From contig CANCDR010000001.1 of assembly GCA_947374865.1 (NCBI GenBank), positions 557,864 through 621,863 on the forward strand: a stretch of DNA of 64,000 nt, read 5' to 3'. Origin of the DNA: Oxalobacteraceae bacterium (GTDB lineage: Bacteria; Pseudomonadota; Gammaproteobacteria; Burkholderiales; Burkholderiaceae_D). This document shows positions 9,271 to 18,984 of the stretch, piece after piece (positions within the stretch are counted from its first letter, which is position 1; each line of letters opens with the position of its first letter). Below the pieces are notes generated by a model. It was given only the letters and a program-made list of their open reading frames with translations. It did not search any database and had not been told where the DNA came from. A program made the position numbers and the translations under genes.

Positions 9271-9729
9271 TTATTGGAGTAAGGCCCGAATGATACGCCA
9301 TTCCGCCGCCGAGACTGGCGTGATCGATAAGCGGCTGCCGCGCTGCAGGAGCAGCATCTGCGACAGATCGGGATGGGCACGCAGCTCGGCCAGACTGAGT
9401 AGCCGCGTTTTGTGCAGCGCGCGGACATCAACCAGCATCCAGCGCGGCTGTTCCTGCGTCGCTTTAGAGTCGTAATAGGGGCTCTGTGGTTCGAACTGAC
9501 TGGCGTCTGGGTAAGCCGAACTGGCCACTTCGGCTAAGCCGGCAATGCCTGGCTGCGGACAGCTTGAATGATAAAACAGCACACCGTCGCCGACCGCCAT
9601 CTGGTCACGCATGAAATTACGCGCCTGATAATTACGTACTCCAATCCAGGGCAAGACGGCGCCGGGTGCGGCCAGAGCATCATCGATACTGGCCTCGCTG
9701 GGCTCAGACTTCATCAGCCAGTACTGCAT
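9271..9729 (-). CDS. EVE domain protein
   Basis: A protein of 152 residues from the ATG at 9729, preceded by an AAGGA site; this gives the family start MQYWLMKSEPSEASIDD. WIGVRNYQARNFMRDQM, VLFYHSSCPQPGIAGLAEV and PRWMLVDVRA fit the EVE fold (DUF55, PUA-like), which is thought to read modified bases in nucleic acids. Such proteins often sit near ssrS/zapA in betaproteobacteria, and here the gene follows the 6S RNA terminator. Its own cellular role is unknown. Confidence 0.92.
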   Translation of the reverse strand: MQYWLMKSEPSEASIDDALAAPGAVLPWIGVRNYQARNFMRDQMAVGDGVLFYHSSCPQPGIAGLAEVASSAYPDASQFEPQSPYYDSKATQEQPRWMLVDVRALHKTRLLSLAELRAHPDLSQMLLLQRGSRLSITPVSAAEWRIIRALLQ

Positions 9730-9760
9730 GAGCCATCCTTCCATCAAAAAAAACGGCGCT

Positions 9761-9790
9761 AAAAAAAACGGCCGCCTTTTTGGGCAGCCG
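9761..9790 (-). terminator. Terminator of 6S RNA
   Basis: On the minus strand CGGCTGCC (9790-9783) pairs with GGCGGCCG (9776-9769) with one G-U pair, followed by eight T's (9768-9761). It separates the 6S RNA from the EVE-domain gene. Confidence 0.85.
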
Positions 9791-9796
9791 CTTACA

Positions 9797-9974
9797 AATC
9801 AAGTCCCGCCATTGCCGCTTTGCCGGCATCCTGAACCATAGGTTCAAGGTGGTCACAGAAAGTTCAACATCGGGTTCATCGGACTAGCGACGCGCACACC
9901 CGTCAAACTATTTTCCGCGACCGATGCGCATAAATGGTTCAAGGAATTATGGCAATCGCGAACACGGCAGGAGT
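9797..9974 (-). ncRNA. ssrS: 6S RNA
   Basis: On the minus strand the 3' half contains CACCTTGAACC, GGTTCAGGATGCCG and GGCAATGGCGGG, which align with the E. coli 6S segment around CACCTTGAACCAAGGGTTCA. The ends pair over a long closing stem: CCTGCC and GCGATTGCC near the 5' end face GGCAAT and GGCGGG near the 3' end, leaving a central bubble that mimics an open promoter. 6S RNA binds sigma-70 RNA polymerase and represses transcription in stationary phase. Its position after zapA matches the zapA-ssrS order of E. coli. Ends are estimated from the promoter and stem and are good to about 10 nt. Confidence 0.85.
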
Positions 9975-9978
9975 GTTT

Positions 9979-10007
9979 AGTGTAAGCCCAGCTTGATTCT
10001 TTTTCAA
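9979..10007 (-). promoter_or_regulatory. Promoter of 6S RNA
   Basis: On the minus strand TTGAAA (10007-10002) and TACACT (9984-9979) are spaced by exactly 17 bp. This puts the start about 5-7 bases downstream near 9974, where the closing stem of 6S RNA begins. Confidence 0.7.
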
Positions 10008-10026
10008 AGGATTAAATGGGCCAAAC

Positions 10027-10335
10027 TTAAAAAAGATTTTCTTGTGGCGTGAGTGCGGCATCGAGTACCTGATGCATGGCCGTCATTTTTTGCTTCGATT
10101 CAGCCAGGGTCATGCCAGCTAGTGGTCCATCACCAGATTGCATGGCCAGTAATTCGGCAGCGATGCCGAGTGCTGCGGTGACAGCGATCCGGTCATTGCC
10201 CCGAATTTTGCCGGCATCGCGAATCGCCAGCATTTTACTGTCGAGGTAACGCACGGCTTCTTGCAAGGATGCTTCTTCACCCTCCTTGCATGAGAGCTTG
10301 TAGGCAGTACCCATGATGGTCACGTCGAGGATCAT
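10027..10335 (-). CDS. zapA: Cell division protein ZapA
   Basis: A protein of 102 residues with the ZapA start LDVTIMGTAYKLSCKEGEE, the YLDSKMLAIRDAGKIRGNDRIAV middle and a C-terminal helix. ZapA binds and bundles FtsZ filaments at the Z-ring. It overlaps the coiled-coil gene upstream by 4 bp (ATGA), so the two are probably translationally coupled, and 6S RNA follows on the same strand. Confidence 0.93.
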   Translation of the reverse strand: MILDVTIMGTAYKLSCKEGEEASLQEAVRYLDSKMLAIRDAGKIRGNDRIAVTAALGIAAELLAMQSGDGPLAGMTLAESKQKMTAMHQVLDAALTPQENLF

Positions 10336-10601
10336 GCTGCGGCCTCGTCATCAAGCTGTGCATCGGCGTTCGGCTCAGCATCCGACTCCGGATCCATCTC
10401 CGCATCCATCTCATCTGGCATCTGTGCCAGCAGCGCAGTCACCCGCTCGTGCGCGCTGTCCATGCGTTGTGATAAATCGGCATTCTCAGCTGCCACGGCC
10501 GCTACGGAGCGCCGCAGATCGGCGTTTTCACGCCGCAGGGTCTGCGCCATCTCGGCCAGCTGGCTGATTTTTTCGGCTAATAAATTAAATTCGACGGTCA
10601 T
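10332..10601 (-). CDS. Small coiled-coil cell division protein (ZapB-like)
   Basis: An 89-residue protein from the ATG at 10601; upstream starts would add 24 residues of unrelated composition. Residues 4-60 form a continuous heptad-type coiled coil (EFNLLAEKISQLAEMAQTLRRENADLRR onward) and residues 64-85 are an acidic tail rich in Asp, Glu and Pro. Such proteins directly upstream of zapA in betaproteobacteria are regarded as ZapB/TIGR02449-like divisome coiled coils. Context and structure support this, but direct similarity to E. coli ZapB is weak. Confidence 0.75.
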   Translation of the reverse strand: MTVEFNLLAEKISQLAEMAQTLRRENADLRRSVAAVAAENADLSQRMDSAHERVTALLAQMPDEMDAEMDPESDAEPNADAQLDDEAAA

Positions 10602-10801
10602 GCCACTACTATAGAGGCGCAAGCGAAGCCCCGTCAATACATTCAGCACATTGACATGCATCGGCCAAGGCAAAAGCGGCGCCCAATGCTTCGTTAGTCA
10701 AGCGACAATAAAGGCATTCTCTGTGCCATTCCCATCCTTTTCGTCAGCTGGCAATGCATCGACAGTGCGCCGGCAGTACGCAGATTAATTAACCCGCTTC
10801 G

Positions 10802-13800
10802 TCAGCCGGGAGCGCCCAGGCTGAGCGCATCCAATTCCACCAGTTCACCCTCTACCGTAATCAGGGCCGCGCGAATCTTCAGTGACGGATACACCGCCTG
10901 CGCTGCGGCCAGATACCCACTTAACTGTGCATGGTAGTCAGCGCGCTCACTGGCCAATAGACGTCGTTTGTAGTCGAGCACCCAGGCTTCCTGTTCAAAC
11001 ATCACGAAGCGGTCAAAGCGCAGCATGCCTAGATCGGCACCGATGACCAGTTCGTTATAAGCCACACGATAATGATGCGGATTGAAAAACCGTTCCAAGG
11101 CCGGCGTGGCCAGAATGGTCGCCGCCTGTTCGCGCACTACCGCTGCCAGACGCACATCACATTGCAGCCAGCGGGCCAGCGCAGCGGCGGGCGGAATCAC
11201 GACTGGCCAGTCAGGCGACGAGGTGATTCGCTCAAGCAGCGCATGCAGGGCAATGCCTTCGTCGATGGCTGCGCTGGAGACTGGCGGTGTTATGGGCGTC
11301 AGCAGGGTCGGTAGCGTGAGCAATGGTGGCGCAAAAACGCTTTGTTCAAACTGCTCTGGTGCAGCGTCTGACGCCGGCGCAGACTGCGGTACCAGTGCGT
11401 CGCTCAGATCCAGCAGGGGCGCAGACAGCAGGCGGGCATACCAATTATGTGCCACCAGGCCATCTTCATCCGCACCACGCGTGGCTGCAACGCCGCTAAT
11501 GATGAGCAGTTCCTTGGCCCGTGTGGCAGCGACATATAATAAATTCCAGTCTTCCTGCTGCTTGAGACTTTCTTCTTGCGCAAACAAGGCGTCCCGCATC
11601 ACACCGCGTTCTGCCTTGCGTCCAAAGGCAGAAAAATGCAGCGGTGCTCTGCTTTCTTGCGGCCAGTCACACAGGATGCCGAGATCTTCGCGCGCCGCTT
11701 CACTGCCATTGGCATCCATCAGCACCACGATCCGTGCTTCGAGTCCCTTGGCACTGTGAATCGTCAAAATTCTGACGGCGTCCAACGCAGGATCAATATT
11801 GGCCTCATCAGGCGCATCATTTTGCGCACCATTTTTCAGCGTCGCCAAGGCATCGATAAATTTAGGCAAACTCGGATAGCGTCCAGCATCCAGATTCAGT
11901 GCGAGCTCGATGAAGGCTTCCAGATTACCGATCACCTGACTGCGTAAGAGCGGCCCGACCGATTGCGCATAGCGGGTGACCAAATCACCTTCATGTAATA
12001 TCCGGTCGAGCAGGTCGTGTACCGGCACATGCAGTGCCGCGTCCAGCCACACGGATAACAGGCGCGCCGCGCGCTGCAAGGCGGGTGACAGTGAGCCTGA
12101 GCCTGACATTGAGGCTGAGCTAGAGCCTGACAAAGCGGCAGCTGACGCATTTTGCAATCGCTGCCACCAGGTTTTTCCACCGTTCGGCGCCACATATTGG
12201 GCCAGATAAATCAGGTCATCGTCAGTGCCACCAAACACCGGTGATTTGAGCGCATGCGCTAACGCTGTGTTATCGGCCGGCGTCATCAGAAAACGTAAAA
12301 GTGCTGTCAGGTCAGCGACTTCCAGCGCGGTCAGCAGACCACCGCGCTTATCCGAAACAAAGGGAATACCGGCGCTGCGTAAGGCACCTTCGTAGGCCGC
12401 CAGATGCGCGCGTTTTTTTACCAGCACCATCACATCCTTCCAGGCCGGCATGTTTCCTTCGGCATCGGTAAGGGCTGTGCGGGCGCGCAAAATGGCTTGC
12501 GCTACCATCTGCCCTTCGTCTTGACGGCGAGCGTCTTCCTGCTCGGTGCGCGCAGTTTGCAACGGATCGCGTAGCTGCACGCCCTGAGCAAGTTCTGCCG
12601 TCGACTCGGCCCGCTGCGCTATCAATGGCAGACGCCAGACTTGTCCGGCATGGCTCGACAGCGTCGTCTGCGGCGCATACAGGGCATTGCCTGCCATCGC
12701 CTGATCCAGCACGGCGACGATGGCCGCGCCATTGCGACGCGTCTGGCTGGTGCGTAACAGATGCGCACCACGACTTTTTAACAGCGCACTGGCGGCGCTA
12801 AAGACGCGCGGCTCAGCACGTCGGAAGCGATAAATTGACTGCTTGGGATCGCCAACAATAAACACGCTGGGCTGACTGGCGTCGTCGCCATAGGCTTCCA
12901 GCCAGGCGCGCACGATACTCCATTGCAGGGGATTGGTGTCTTGAAATTCATCCAGCAAAATATGCCGGTAACGCGCATCGAGCCGGCTATGCAGGTAAGC
13001 CGCATGCTCTTCGCTGTTGAGCAAATGCCAGGCATGCCATTCAAGATCACCGAAGTCAAACACCCGCTGCTCAGCCTTGACGGCTTGATACATCTCGAGA
13101 TAGGCCTGACCGACGATGAACAAATCGTGATTCGATTGCACGACCTGCGGCTCACAGCTGCGTTTGCGCAGATATAAAAGCTGTTCGGCGATCAGATTGA
13201 ATTCGTCATTGAATTCGGCCAGTCCCTGTAAATCTGGGTCACGCGCCAGGGCTGCCAGCAAGGCATTGGTATTGCCATTCCTGCGCGCGACATCATGCTC
13301 ATCAAAGAACTGCTTATATAAGGCATCAAATTGTTCTACTGCCGGGCCTTGGGTGAGCGCAGCTTCGATCGCCGTGGCGCGCTTCTGATTGGGCACGCTT
13401 CCTTGACCAAGCAGCCGGGCAATCGTCCACACCCGCGTTAATAAAGCCTGATCCTGCCAAAGCCGCAGACGAAAATCAACCGCATCATCGATCGCACAAT
13501 GACTGCGCAATAATGCCAGCGCGGCGCCGTTCTGATTCACCGCCCACCATTCGGCACGCTTATCGACGAAGGCATTCAACAGTTTCATGGTCGTCGACGT
13601 GCCCGAGTGTTCATACAGACGAATCAGGGCCGCGCGCACTTCTGGCAGCGCATTGACTTCCTGCATAAAGCGGCGCGTTGCCTCCTGCCGTAACTCGCCG
13701 GTCGCATCCGTCAACCCATAGCCGTGCGGTACACCAGAGGACAGCGGTGCGAGTTTGAGCAGTCGCGCAAACCAGCTATGGAAAGTATCGATCGATAATG

Positions 13801-14179
13801 CCTGCGGACTCGACAAAACACGCTGATACAAGCTACGCGCGGTCGGTATCAAACGCTGCGCTTCAGAGGCGCTCACGCCGCGTTCTTGCAGACGCTCTAA
13901 CAGCACCTCTTCCGACGCACTAGCCAGCTCCGCCAATAGCGCCATAAGCCGCTCGCGCATTTCCTGCGCCGCCTTGCGGGTAAAGGTGATCGCCAGTAAA
14001 GCCGAAGGCTCGCAGCCGCTCAGTAGCAGGCGCAACATGCGCGCGACCAGCAGCCAGGTCTTGCCGCTCCCGGCGCAGGCTTCCACCACCACCGAATGTG
14101 CCGGATCGCAGGCCAGGGCAATAAATTGCGTCGCGCTGACAGCTTGTTCATCGATTTCATATGCGCGTGCCGGATGCAT
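10802..14179 (-). CDS. addA: AddA-type helicase-nuclease subunit
   Basis: A protein of 1125 residues from the ATG at 14179, which overlaps the upstream stop (TGATG) and follows an AAGGAG site. Domains: UvrD-type helicase with Walker A EACAGSGKT (33-41), AITFTRKAAQEMRERL, DEFQDTNPLQW, VGDPKQSIYRFRRAEP and VRILTIHSAKGLE; then a C-terminal RecB-like nuclease with ALHALLERI and the catalytic VLDYKRR. With AddB it unwinds and resects double-strand breaks for RecA. A Ser/Gly-rich low-complexity stretch (LSGSSSASMSGSGSLSPAL, coded near 12085-12145) interrupts the helicase part. Confidence 0.9.
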   Translation of the reverse strand: MHPARAYEIDEQAVSATQFIALACDPAHSVVVEACAGSGKTWLLVARMLRLLLSGCEPSALLAITFTRKAAQEMRERLMALLAELASASEEVLLERLQERGVSASEAQRLIPTARSLYQRVLSSPQALSIDTFHSWFARLLKLAPLSSGVPHGYGLTDATGELRQEATRRFMQEVNALPEVRAALIRLYEHSGTSTTMKLLNAFVDKRAEWWAVNQNGAALALLRSHCAIDDAVDFRLRLWQDQALLTRVWTIARLLGQGSVPNQKRATAIEAALTQGPAVEQFDALYKQFFDEHDVARRNGNTNALLAALARDPDLQGLAEFNDEFNLIAEQLLYLRKRSCEPQVVQSNHDLFIVGQAYLEMYQAVKAEQRVFDFGDLEWHAWHLLNSEEHAAYLHSRLDARYRHILLDEFQDTNPLQWSIVRAWLEAYGDDASQPSVFIVGDPKQSIYRFRRAEPRVFSAASALLKSRGAHLLRTSQTRRNGAAIVAVLDQAMAGNALYAPQTTLSSHAGQVWRLPLIAQRAESTAELAQGVQLRDPLQTARTEQEDARRQDEGQMVAQAILRARTALTDAEGNMPAWKDVMVLVKKRAHLAAYEGALRSAGIPFVSDKRGGLLTALEVADLTALLRFLMTPADNTALAHALKSPVFGGTDDDLIYLAQYVAPNGGKTWWQRLQNASAAALSGSSSASMSGSGSLSPALQRAARLLSVWLDAALHVPVHDLLDRILHEGDLVTRYAQSVGPLLRSQVIGNLEAFIELALNLDAGRYPSLPKFIDALATLKNGAQNDAPDEANIDPALDAVRILTIHSAKGLEARIVVLMDANGSEAAREDLGILCDWPQESRAPLHFSAFGRKAERGVMRDALFAQEESLKQQEDWNLLYVAATRAKELLIISGVAATRGADEDGLVAHNWYARLLSAPLLDLSDALVPQSAPASDAAPEQFEQSVFAPPLLTLPTLLTPITPPVSSAAIDEGIALHALLERITSSPDWPVVIPPAAALARWLQCDVRLAAVVREQAATILATPALERFFNPHHYRVAYNELVIGADLGMLRFDRFVMFEQEAWVLDYKRRLLASERADYHAQLSGYLAAAQAVYPSLKIRAALITVEGELVELDALSLGAPG

Positions 14180-16917
14180 CACCAAACTCCTTTGCGGCAC
14201 AGTCCGCGCATATCGCAAAAGCGGCAGACTGTATTGATGCCATTAGCCGGCAAAGCAGCGCCTCGACCGATCGCCGACAGGGTCGCGATCACCTGCAAGC
14301 GCAAGGCGCTTTGCCACTCTGTGTAATTGGGCGCCGGCAGATCGCCGGTCTTGCCGTTTTTAATTTCCAGGGCCACGTAATGCCCATACTGAATCGGCGC
14401 ATGCTGCACAGGTTTGACAGCCTCCGAGGCCGCAGACAAGATGCCGTAAAACGCCAGCTGCTGGTCTTCTCGATCTTTCATGCGTTTGCGTAGCACATCC
14501 AGATCGGTGGTCTTATAGTCCAACACCGCACGTTCACCGTCGATATGTTCATCCACCCGATCAATCCGGCCATGCAGAGTCAAGGTGCCACCATCGGGTA
14601 AATCAAGATTGGCTTCGAGCGCGTATTCGCCGGCGGCATACGTCCATCCTTGCACCTGACGGCTATTGGCCCACGTCAGATAGGCCGGCGCGGCCTGCTG
14701 CCAACGAATCGCAAAGCCCAAGGCGCCAGCATTTTTTTCCAGTTCAGGATCAAACACGGCGGCGGAAATTTGCTGCAGTAATTCAGCCCGCTGGTCTTCC
14801 GGTCGGGGATTTTCGCGCAGTGCTTCGTGATACTGATGCAGTATCTTGTGCAGCCAGTCGCCGTAATCGCGTTTTTCCGGCAGATCAGATAAGTCATCAA
14901 TCACCGACAAACCCAACATGCGAGTCGCAAAAAACTGATACGGGCAGGCCACCAGACTATTAAAGCCGCTGGCCGATAAACGCTGCGGCCGCAGGGCCGC
15001 CGCGGATGGCATCGGGCAGGTCGCCGGCTGCGCCGTCACGCTGCGCTGGGTGTGCGCCACAACATGGCGTTTCATTGGCGGCGCACCGGCATTCTGCAGA
15101 CAATGTTCCAGGCGCGCGATCCACTGGCTCACCGGATTTGGCTCACCGTCCTTGTGCGACTGCCAGCACAGCACAACCTGCGGGTTGGCTTGCAAGAGCT
15201 CCACCAGATCGCGCAGCTGTTGACGCTGCCGACTCTCACGCGTGGCCAGCCCGAGTTCGCGCCGCACTGCATTGGCAAAAAAAAGTGTCTCTTGTGGCTG
15301 CGACGGCAAATGTGCAGCATCTGCGCCGACCACTAACACGGCATCGAAATGCCGCAGACGTGCGCCGTTCAATGGCAGCATCACCACCCGTTGATCGTTC
15401 GACGCTTGAACGAAAGGCAGACTCTCGAGCTGCAAATTAATCAGCGCTCGCCATTCGGCAAAGGAGTAAGTCTGTTCGAGGGCCGCGCAATCCTGCGCCA
15501 GATCCGCCAACATGGCGAGCACCTGCTCACCGGCCGTGTCAGCGCTCAGCGCGGTGCGCATGTGCATGGCGTCCAGCAGTTCTCCGGTTTCATTGACCCA
15601 CTCGTGTAATCGACGCCGACCGCGAAAGCGCCCTGCTTCGCGCGCACACTGCGCTACCAGGTTCTGTGCTGATGACACATTCGCCAGCGCCGCCTGTACG
15701 GCCGGCCAGCCACCGCTGACATTGGCGCGGCGTAGCGCTAATTCGATTTCTAACACCCGGTCACTTTTGTCGGCCAGTTCTGCCAGCACAAAAGGGGATT
15801 TTAAAAAGTCCAGCAGCGCCACCGTGTCGGCCTTGGTGGTTATCACATCGAACCATGCCGCCAATGCGGCCGCGGCGCGGGTGGTCGAGAGCTTCCAGCC
15901 GGTTTCATCCTCCACATGCACAGCCGCCCTCTCCAGCAGCGCGCGCAAACGTCGGGCAACGACACGATCCTGAGCAATGATCGCCACACTGGATTTGCCG
16001 GCCAAAAGCCAGTCGATGATCGTTTGCGCGCCCTGCGTGGCTTGTTCTTCCAGACTGCCGGACTCGCACAGCGCATGGTCGGCGATCGGTTCACGCGCTG
16101 TGTCACGGGCTGTGTCACGGGCTATGTCACCCTTTGTGCCATCCACCACCCTGGCCAGCGCGGTCTCGGCGGGCTGATCCAACAGCTCAGGCCAGGTGGC
16201 GGCATACATCGGTGCTACCTGCCCGACTCGCCAGTCCAGCGAAATAATGTGCACCGACTGCTGTAGCGCATAGCGGGTTAAAAAGGCCTGATCGAAGGGC
16301 GCCGCTTCGATCGGCGTGACCCAGATCAGCGGACCGTCCGCGCGCGACGCCAGTGCCATCATCTGCGCAAACCGAACCGCCTGCGGGTCGCGTCCATCGA
16401 GCTGGGTCTGCCAGACCGACCAGACTAACTGCGCTTCATTCGATAACAGACTACGGGCCGCCGGAGATAATTGCGCCAGCGCTGCTTCCCAGCGGGCCGC
16501 CACATCTTCCCCCTGGCGCGCCATGTCCGGCAGCATTGCCAGGCTAAGTTCATCGCACAGTGTCAGTAAGGTCTGCGCCAGCGGCAGCAGATCGGTATTA
16601 CTCCGCGCGGTGAATAATTTTTTGAGCCAGGCATGCTGGCGTAATTCTGCATACAAGGCCATGAGCCGCTCGCTGTCGGCCGCCGCCGACGTCGGCGCCT
16701 GCATGGCCAGCCAGCCACTCAAGGTGCAAATACGCGGAGGAATGAAGGGCCGGCCGATGCGTCTGACCAGCGCATCTTGCAGTGCATGGATGTGGTCCAT
16801 GGTGGGCACCACCACCCGCAGATCAGCATAATCGATACGACCGGCTTGCACGACCACATCGGTCACGGCATCCCAAAAGCTGCGGCCCGAGGGGAAGTAC
16901 AGCAGTGGCTGCAGCAT
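14179..16917 (-). CDS. addB: AddB-type helicase-nuclease subunit with Fe-S nuclease
   Basis: A protein of 912 residues, the AddB-like partner of the downstream gene. The N-terminal helicase-like region is degenerate (LLYFPSGRSF replaces a Walker A), as in alpha- and betaproteobacterial AddB. The C-terminal PD-(D/E)XK nuclease has VLDYKTT. Four cysteines, one in LVACPYQFF and three in VCRFCDMRGLC, are placed to bind the Fe-S cluster known in AddB. The in-frame repeat ARDTARDTARE is coded by three 12-bp units at 16097-16132. The start has no strong ribosome site. Confidence 0.87.
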   Translation of the reverse strand: MLQPLLYFPSGRSFWDAVTDVVVQAGRIDYADLRVVVPTMDHIHALQDALVRRIGRPFIPPRICTLSGWLAMQAPTSAAADSERLMALYAELRQHAWLKKLFTARSNTDLLPLAQTLLTLCDELSLAMLPDMARQGEDVAARWEAALAQLSPAARSLLSNEAQLVWSVWQTQLDGRDPQAVRFAQMMALASRADGPLIWVTPIEAAPFDQAFLTRYALQQSVHIISLDWRVGQVAPMYAATWPELLDQPAETALARVVDGTKGDIARDTARDTAREPIADHALCESGSLEEQATQGAQTIIDWLLAGKSSVAIIAQDRVVARRLRALLERAAVHVEDETGWKLSTTRAAAALAAWFDVITTKADTVALLDFLKSPFVLAELADKSDRVLEIELALRRANVSGGWPAVQAALANVSSAQNLVAQCAREAGRFRGRRRLHEWVNETGELLDAMHMRTALSADTAGEQVLAMLADLAQDCAALEQTYSFAEWRALINLQLESLPFVQASNDQRVVMLPLNGARLRHFDAVLVVGADAAHLPSQPQETLFFANAVRRELGLATRESRQRQQLRDLVELLQANPQVVLCWQSHKDGEPNPVSQWIARLEHCLQNAGAPPMKRHVVAHTQRSVTAQPATCPMPSAAALRPQRLSASGFNSLVACPYQFFATRMLGLSVIDDLSDLPEKRDYGDWLHKILHQYHEALRENPRPEDQRAELLQQISAAVFDPELEKNAGALGFAIRWQQAAPAYLTWANSRQVQGWTYAAGEYALEANLDLPDGGTLTLHGRIDRVDEHIDGERAVLDYKTTDLDVLRKRMKDREDQQLAFYGILSAASEAVKPVQHAPIQYGHYVALEIKNGKTGDLPAPNYTEWQSALRLQVIATLSAIGRGAALPANGINTVCRFCDMRGLCRKGVW
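16097..16132. repeat. Three in-frame 12-bp tandem units inside addB
   Basis: GCTGTGTCACGG is present at 16097-16108 and 16109-16120, followed by GCTATGTCACCC at 16121-16132. On the minus strand they encode an ARDT-type repeat in a loop of AddB, so the reading frame is kept. Confidence 0.8.
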
Positions 16918-17140
16918 CCAGCTTTCCTTCTCTTGAATGATCTAGCGCATATTTTATGCGAGAGAACCGACAAAATTGCACGCGACGACGACACTTTGCA
17001 GAAAAATGGGTTATGATTTGAAAAATTTCCACATAAGCTACCCTGACAAGTCTGCTTCGCTGTAAGCTCCTAGTCATGCTCAGCGCCCTTAAAGCAGCAT
17101 TAAATCAACCCCCTACCTGTCCTCCAAACGAGGAAACATC

Positions 17141-17467
17141 ATGAGCGAAAACATCAAACACATCTCCGACGCCTCTTTTGACATCGACGTTCTCAAATCC
17201 GACAAACCCGTTCTGGTCGATTTTTGGGCTGAATGGTGCGGCCCTTGCAAGATGATCGGCCCGATCCTCGAAGAAATCGCCCGCGAATACGATGGCAAAA
17301 TTACCGTCGCCAAGATGGATGTGGACACGAATCAGGCAGTACCGGCCAAATTTGGTATCCGTGGTATCCCAACCCTGATCCTGTTTAAAAATGGTGTTCC
17401 GGCCGCGCAGAAAGTCGGCGCAATGGCCAAAGGTCAGCTGACCTCATTCATCGACAGTAATATCTAA
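17141..17467 (+). CDS. trxA: Thioredoxin
   Basis: A protein of 108 residues with the full thioredoxin fold and the active site WAEWCGPCK at about residues 29-37; cis-proline lies in RGIPTLILF. It reduces protein disulfides, for example in ribonucleotide reductase and methionine sulfoxide reductase, using NADPH through thioredoxin reductase. A GAGGAAA site precedes the ATG. It lies upstream of rho, the common proteobacterial trxA-rho order, and is divergent from addB across 220 bp. Confidence 0.97.
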   Translation: MSENIKHISDASFDIDVLKSDKPVLVDFWAEWCGPCKMIGPILEEIAREYDGKITVAKMDVDTNQAVPAKFGIRGIPTLILFKNGVPAAQKVGAMAKGQLTSFIDSNI

Positions 17468-17475
17468 TTCATGCA

Positions 17476-17499
17476 GCGGCGATGCGCCCGCATCGCCGC
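17476..17499 (+). other. Strong hairpin between trxA and rho
   Basis: GCGGCGATGCG (17476-17486) and CGCATCGCCGC (17489-17499) are perfectly complementary. No T run follows, so this is not a standard Rho-independent terminator. It may stabilise the trxA transcript or act as a pause or processing site in a trxA-rho read-through transcript. Confidence 0.6.
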
Positions 17500-17570
17500 A
17501 CATTCAATAAGACCACCACGTAGTTCCCTCCCCCACCCTGACAAAAGCCCATCCCGGGTCCTCTACCACT

Positions 17571-18833
17571 ATGCATTTATCTGAATTAAAAGCCATGCAC
17601 GTTTCGGCACTACTCGAAATGGCAATCGGCCTCGAAATTGACAACGCAGCCCGTCTGCGCAAACAAGAACTGATGTTCGCGATCCTGAAAAAACGCGCGA
17701 AGACCGGTGAACAAATTTTTGGCGATGGCGCCCTTGAAGTCTTACCAGATGGCTTTGGCTTCCTGCGCTCGCCCGACGCCAGCTACATGGCGTCGACCGA
17801 CGACATTTATATTTCTCCTTCGCAGATCCGCCGCTTTAACCTGCACACCGGTGATTCAATCGAAGGCGAAGTTCGCACCCCTAAAGACGGCGAGCGCTAT
17901 TTTGCGCTAGTCAAGGTCGACAAGGTCAACGGCGAGGCACCAGAAGCCTCAAAGCACAAGATCCTGTTCGAAAACCTGACCCCGCTGCACCCTAACAAAC
18001 CGCTGCTGCTTGAACGCGAAATGCGCGGCGAAGAAAACATCACCGGCCGGATCATCGACATGATCGCGCCGATCGGCAAAGGCCAGCGCGGTCTGCTGGT
18101 AGCGTCACCCAAATCCGGCAAATCGGTCATCCTGCAGCATATCGCCCATGCGATCACGGCCAATCATCCGGACATCGTGCTCATCGTGCTGCTGATCGAC
18201 GAACGTCCGGAAGAAGTCACCGAAATGCAGCGCTCGGTACGCGGCGAAGTCGTGGCATCGACCTTCGATGAACCGGCAACGCGCCACGTGCAAGTCGCCG
18301 AAATGGTGCTCGAAAAAGCCAAGCGTCTGGTCGAAATGAAAAAAGACGTGGTGATCCTGCTCGATTCGATCACCCGTTTGGCGCGCGCCTATAACACCGT
18401 GATCCCCGCCTCCGGCAAAGTCCTTACCGGCGGTGTCGATGCCAATGCATTACAACGACCAAAGCGCTTTTTTGGCGCGGCGCGTAATATTGAAGAAGGC
18501 GGCTCGCTGACGATTATCGCCACCGCCCTGATCGAAACCGGTAGCCGGATGGATGACGTGATCTTTGAAGAATTCAAAGGTACCGGCAATATGGAAGTCC
18601 ACCTCGAGCGCCGTCTGGCCGAAAAGCGCGTCTACCCGGCGATCAACCTCAACAAATCGGGTACCCGCCGCGAAGAACTGCTGATCAAGCCAGACCAGCT
18701 GCAAAAAATCTGGATCCTGCGCAAACTACTCTATAGCATGGACGAAATCGAAGCGATGGAGTTCATCCTCGACAAGATGAAAGCGACCAAAAACAACGCC
18801 GAATTCTTTGAAATGATGCGTCGCGGTAGCTAA
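17571..18833 (+). CDS. rho: Transcription termination factor Rho
   Basis: A protein of 420 residues, the usual length. The RNA-binding domain spans about residues 1-130 ([50 protein letters not shown]). The RecA-like ATPase follows, with Walker [10 protein letters not shown], the Q-loop [22 protein letters not shown] and the C-terminal [15 protein letters not shown] end. Rho is a hexameric helicase that ends transcription at untranslated C-rich RNA. It lies about 100 bp after trxA and ends at a strong terminator. Confidence 0.98.
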   Translation: MHLSELKAMHVSALLEMAIGLEIDNAARLRKQELMFAILKKRAKTGEQIFGDGALEVLPDGFGFLRSPDASYMASTDDIYISPSQIRRFNLHTGDSIEGEVRTPKDGERYFALVKVDKVNGEAPEASKHKILFENLTPLHPNKPLLLEREMRGEENITGRIIDMIAPIGKGQRGLLVASPKSGKSVILQHIAHAITANHPDIVLIVLLIDERPEEVTEMQRSVRGEVVASTFDEPATRHVQVAEMVLEKAKRLVEMKKDVVILLDSITRLARAYNTVIPASGKVLTGGVDANALQRPKRFFGAARNIEEGGSLTIIATALIETGSRMDDVIFEEFKGTGNMEVHLERRLAEKRVYPAINLNKSGTRREELLIKPDQLQKIWILRKLLYSMDEIEAMEFILDKMKATKNNAEFFEMMRRGS

Positions 18834-18840
18834 ATGACAT

Positions 18841-18879
18841 CAGGGATTGCGCTTAACTTCGCGCAATCCCTGAATTTTT
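18841..18879 (+). terminator. Rho-independent terminator after rho
   Basis: CAGGGATTGCGC (18841-18852) pairs perfectly with GCGCAATCCCTG (18861-18872) around an 8-base loop, followed by AATTTTTC. Confidence 0.92.
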
Positions 18880-18984
18880 CGGTATAATCTGCCCCTTTCC
18901 AAACCGGTAAGTGATTTTCAATCGGGTCAAGAAGCAAGTCGACCGCCGAAGTGAGAATTGGCTCCCAAACTATTTGAGGTAATC

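Noticed and set aside
10602..10801. A small RNA between addA and the zapB-like gene
   Set aside because: No promoter-terminator pair or stable fold is evident; probably just the promoter of the zapB-zapA unit.
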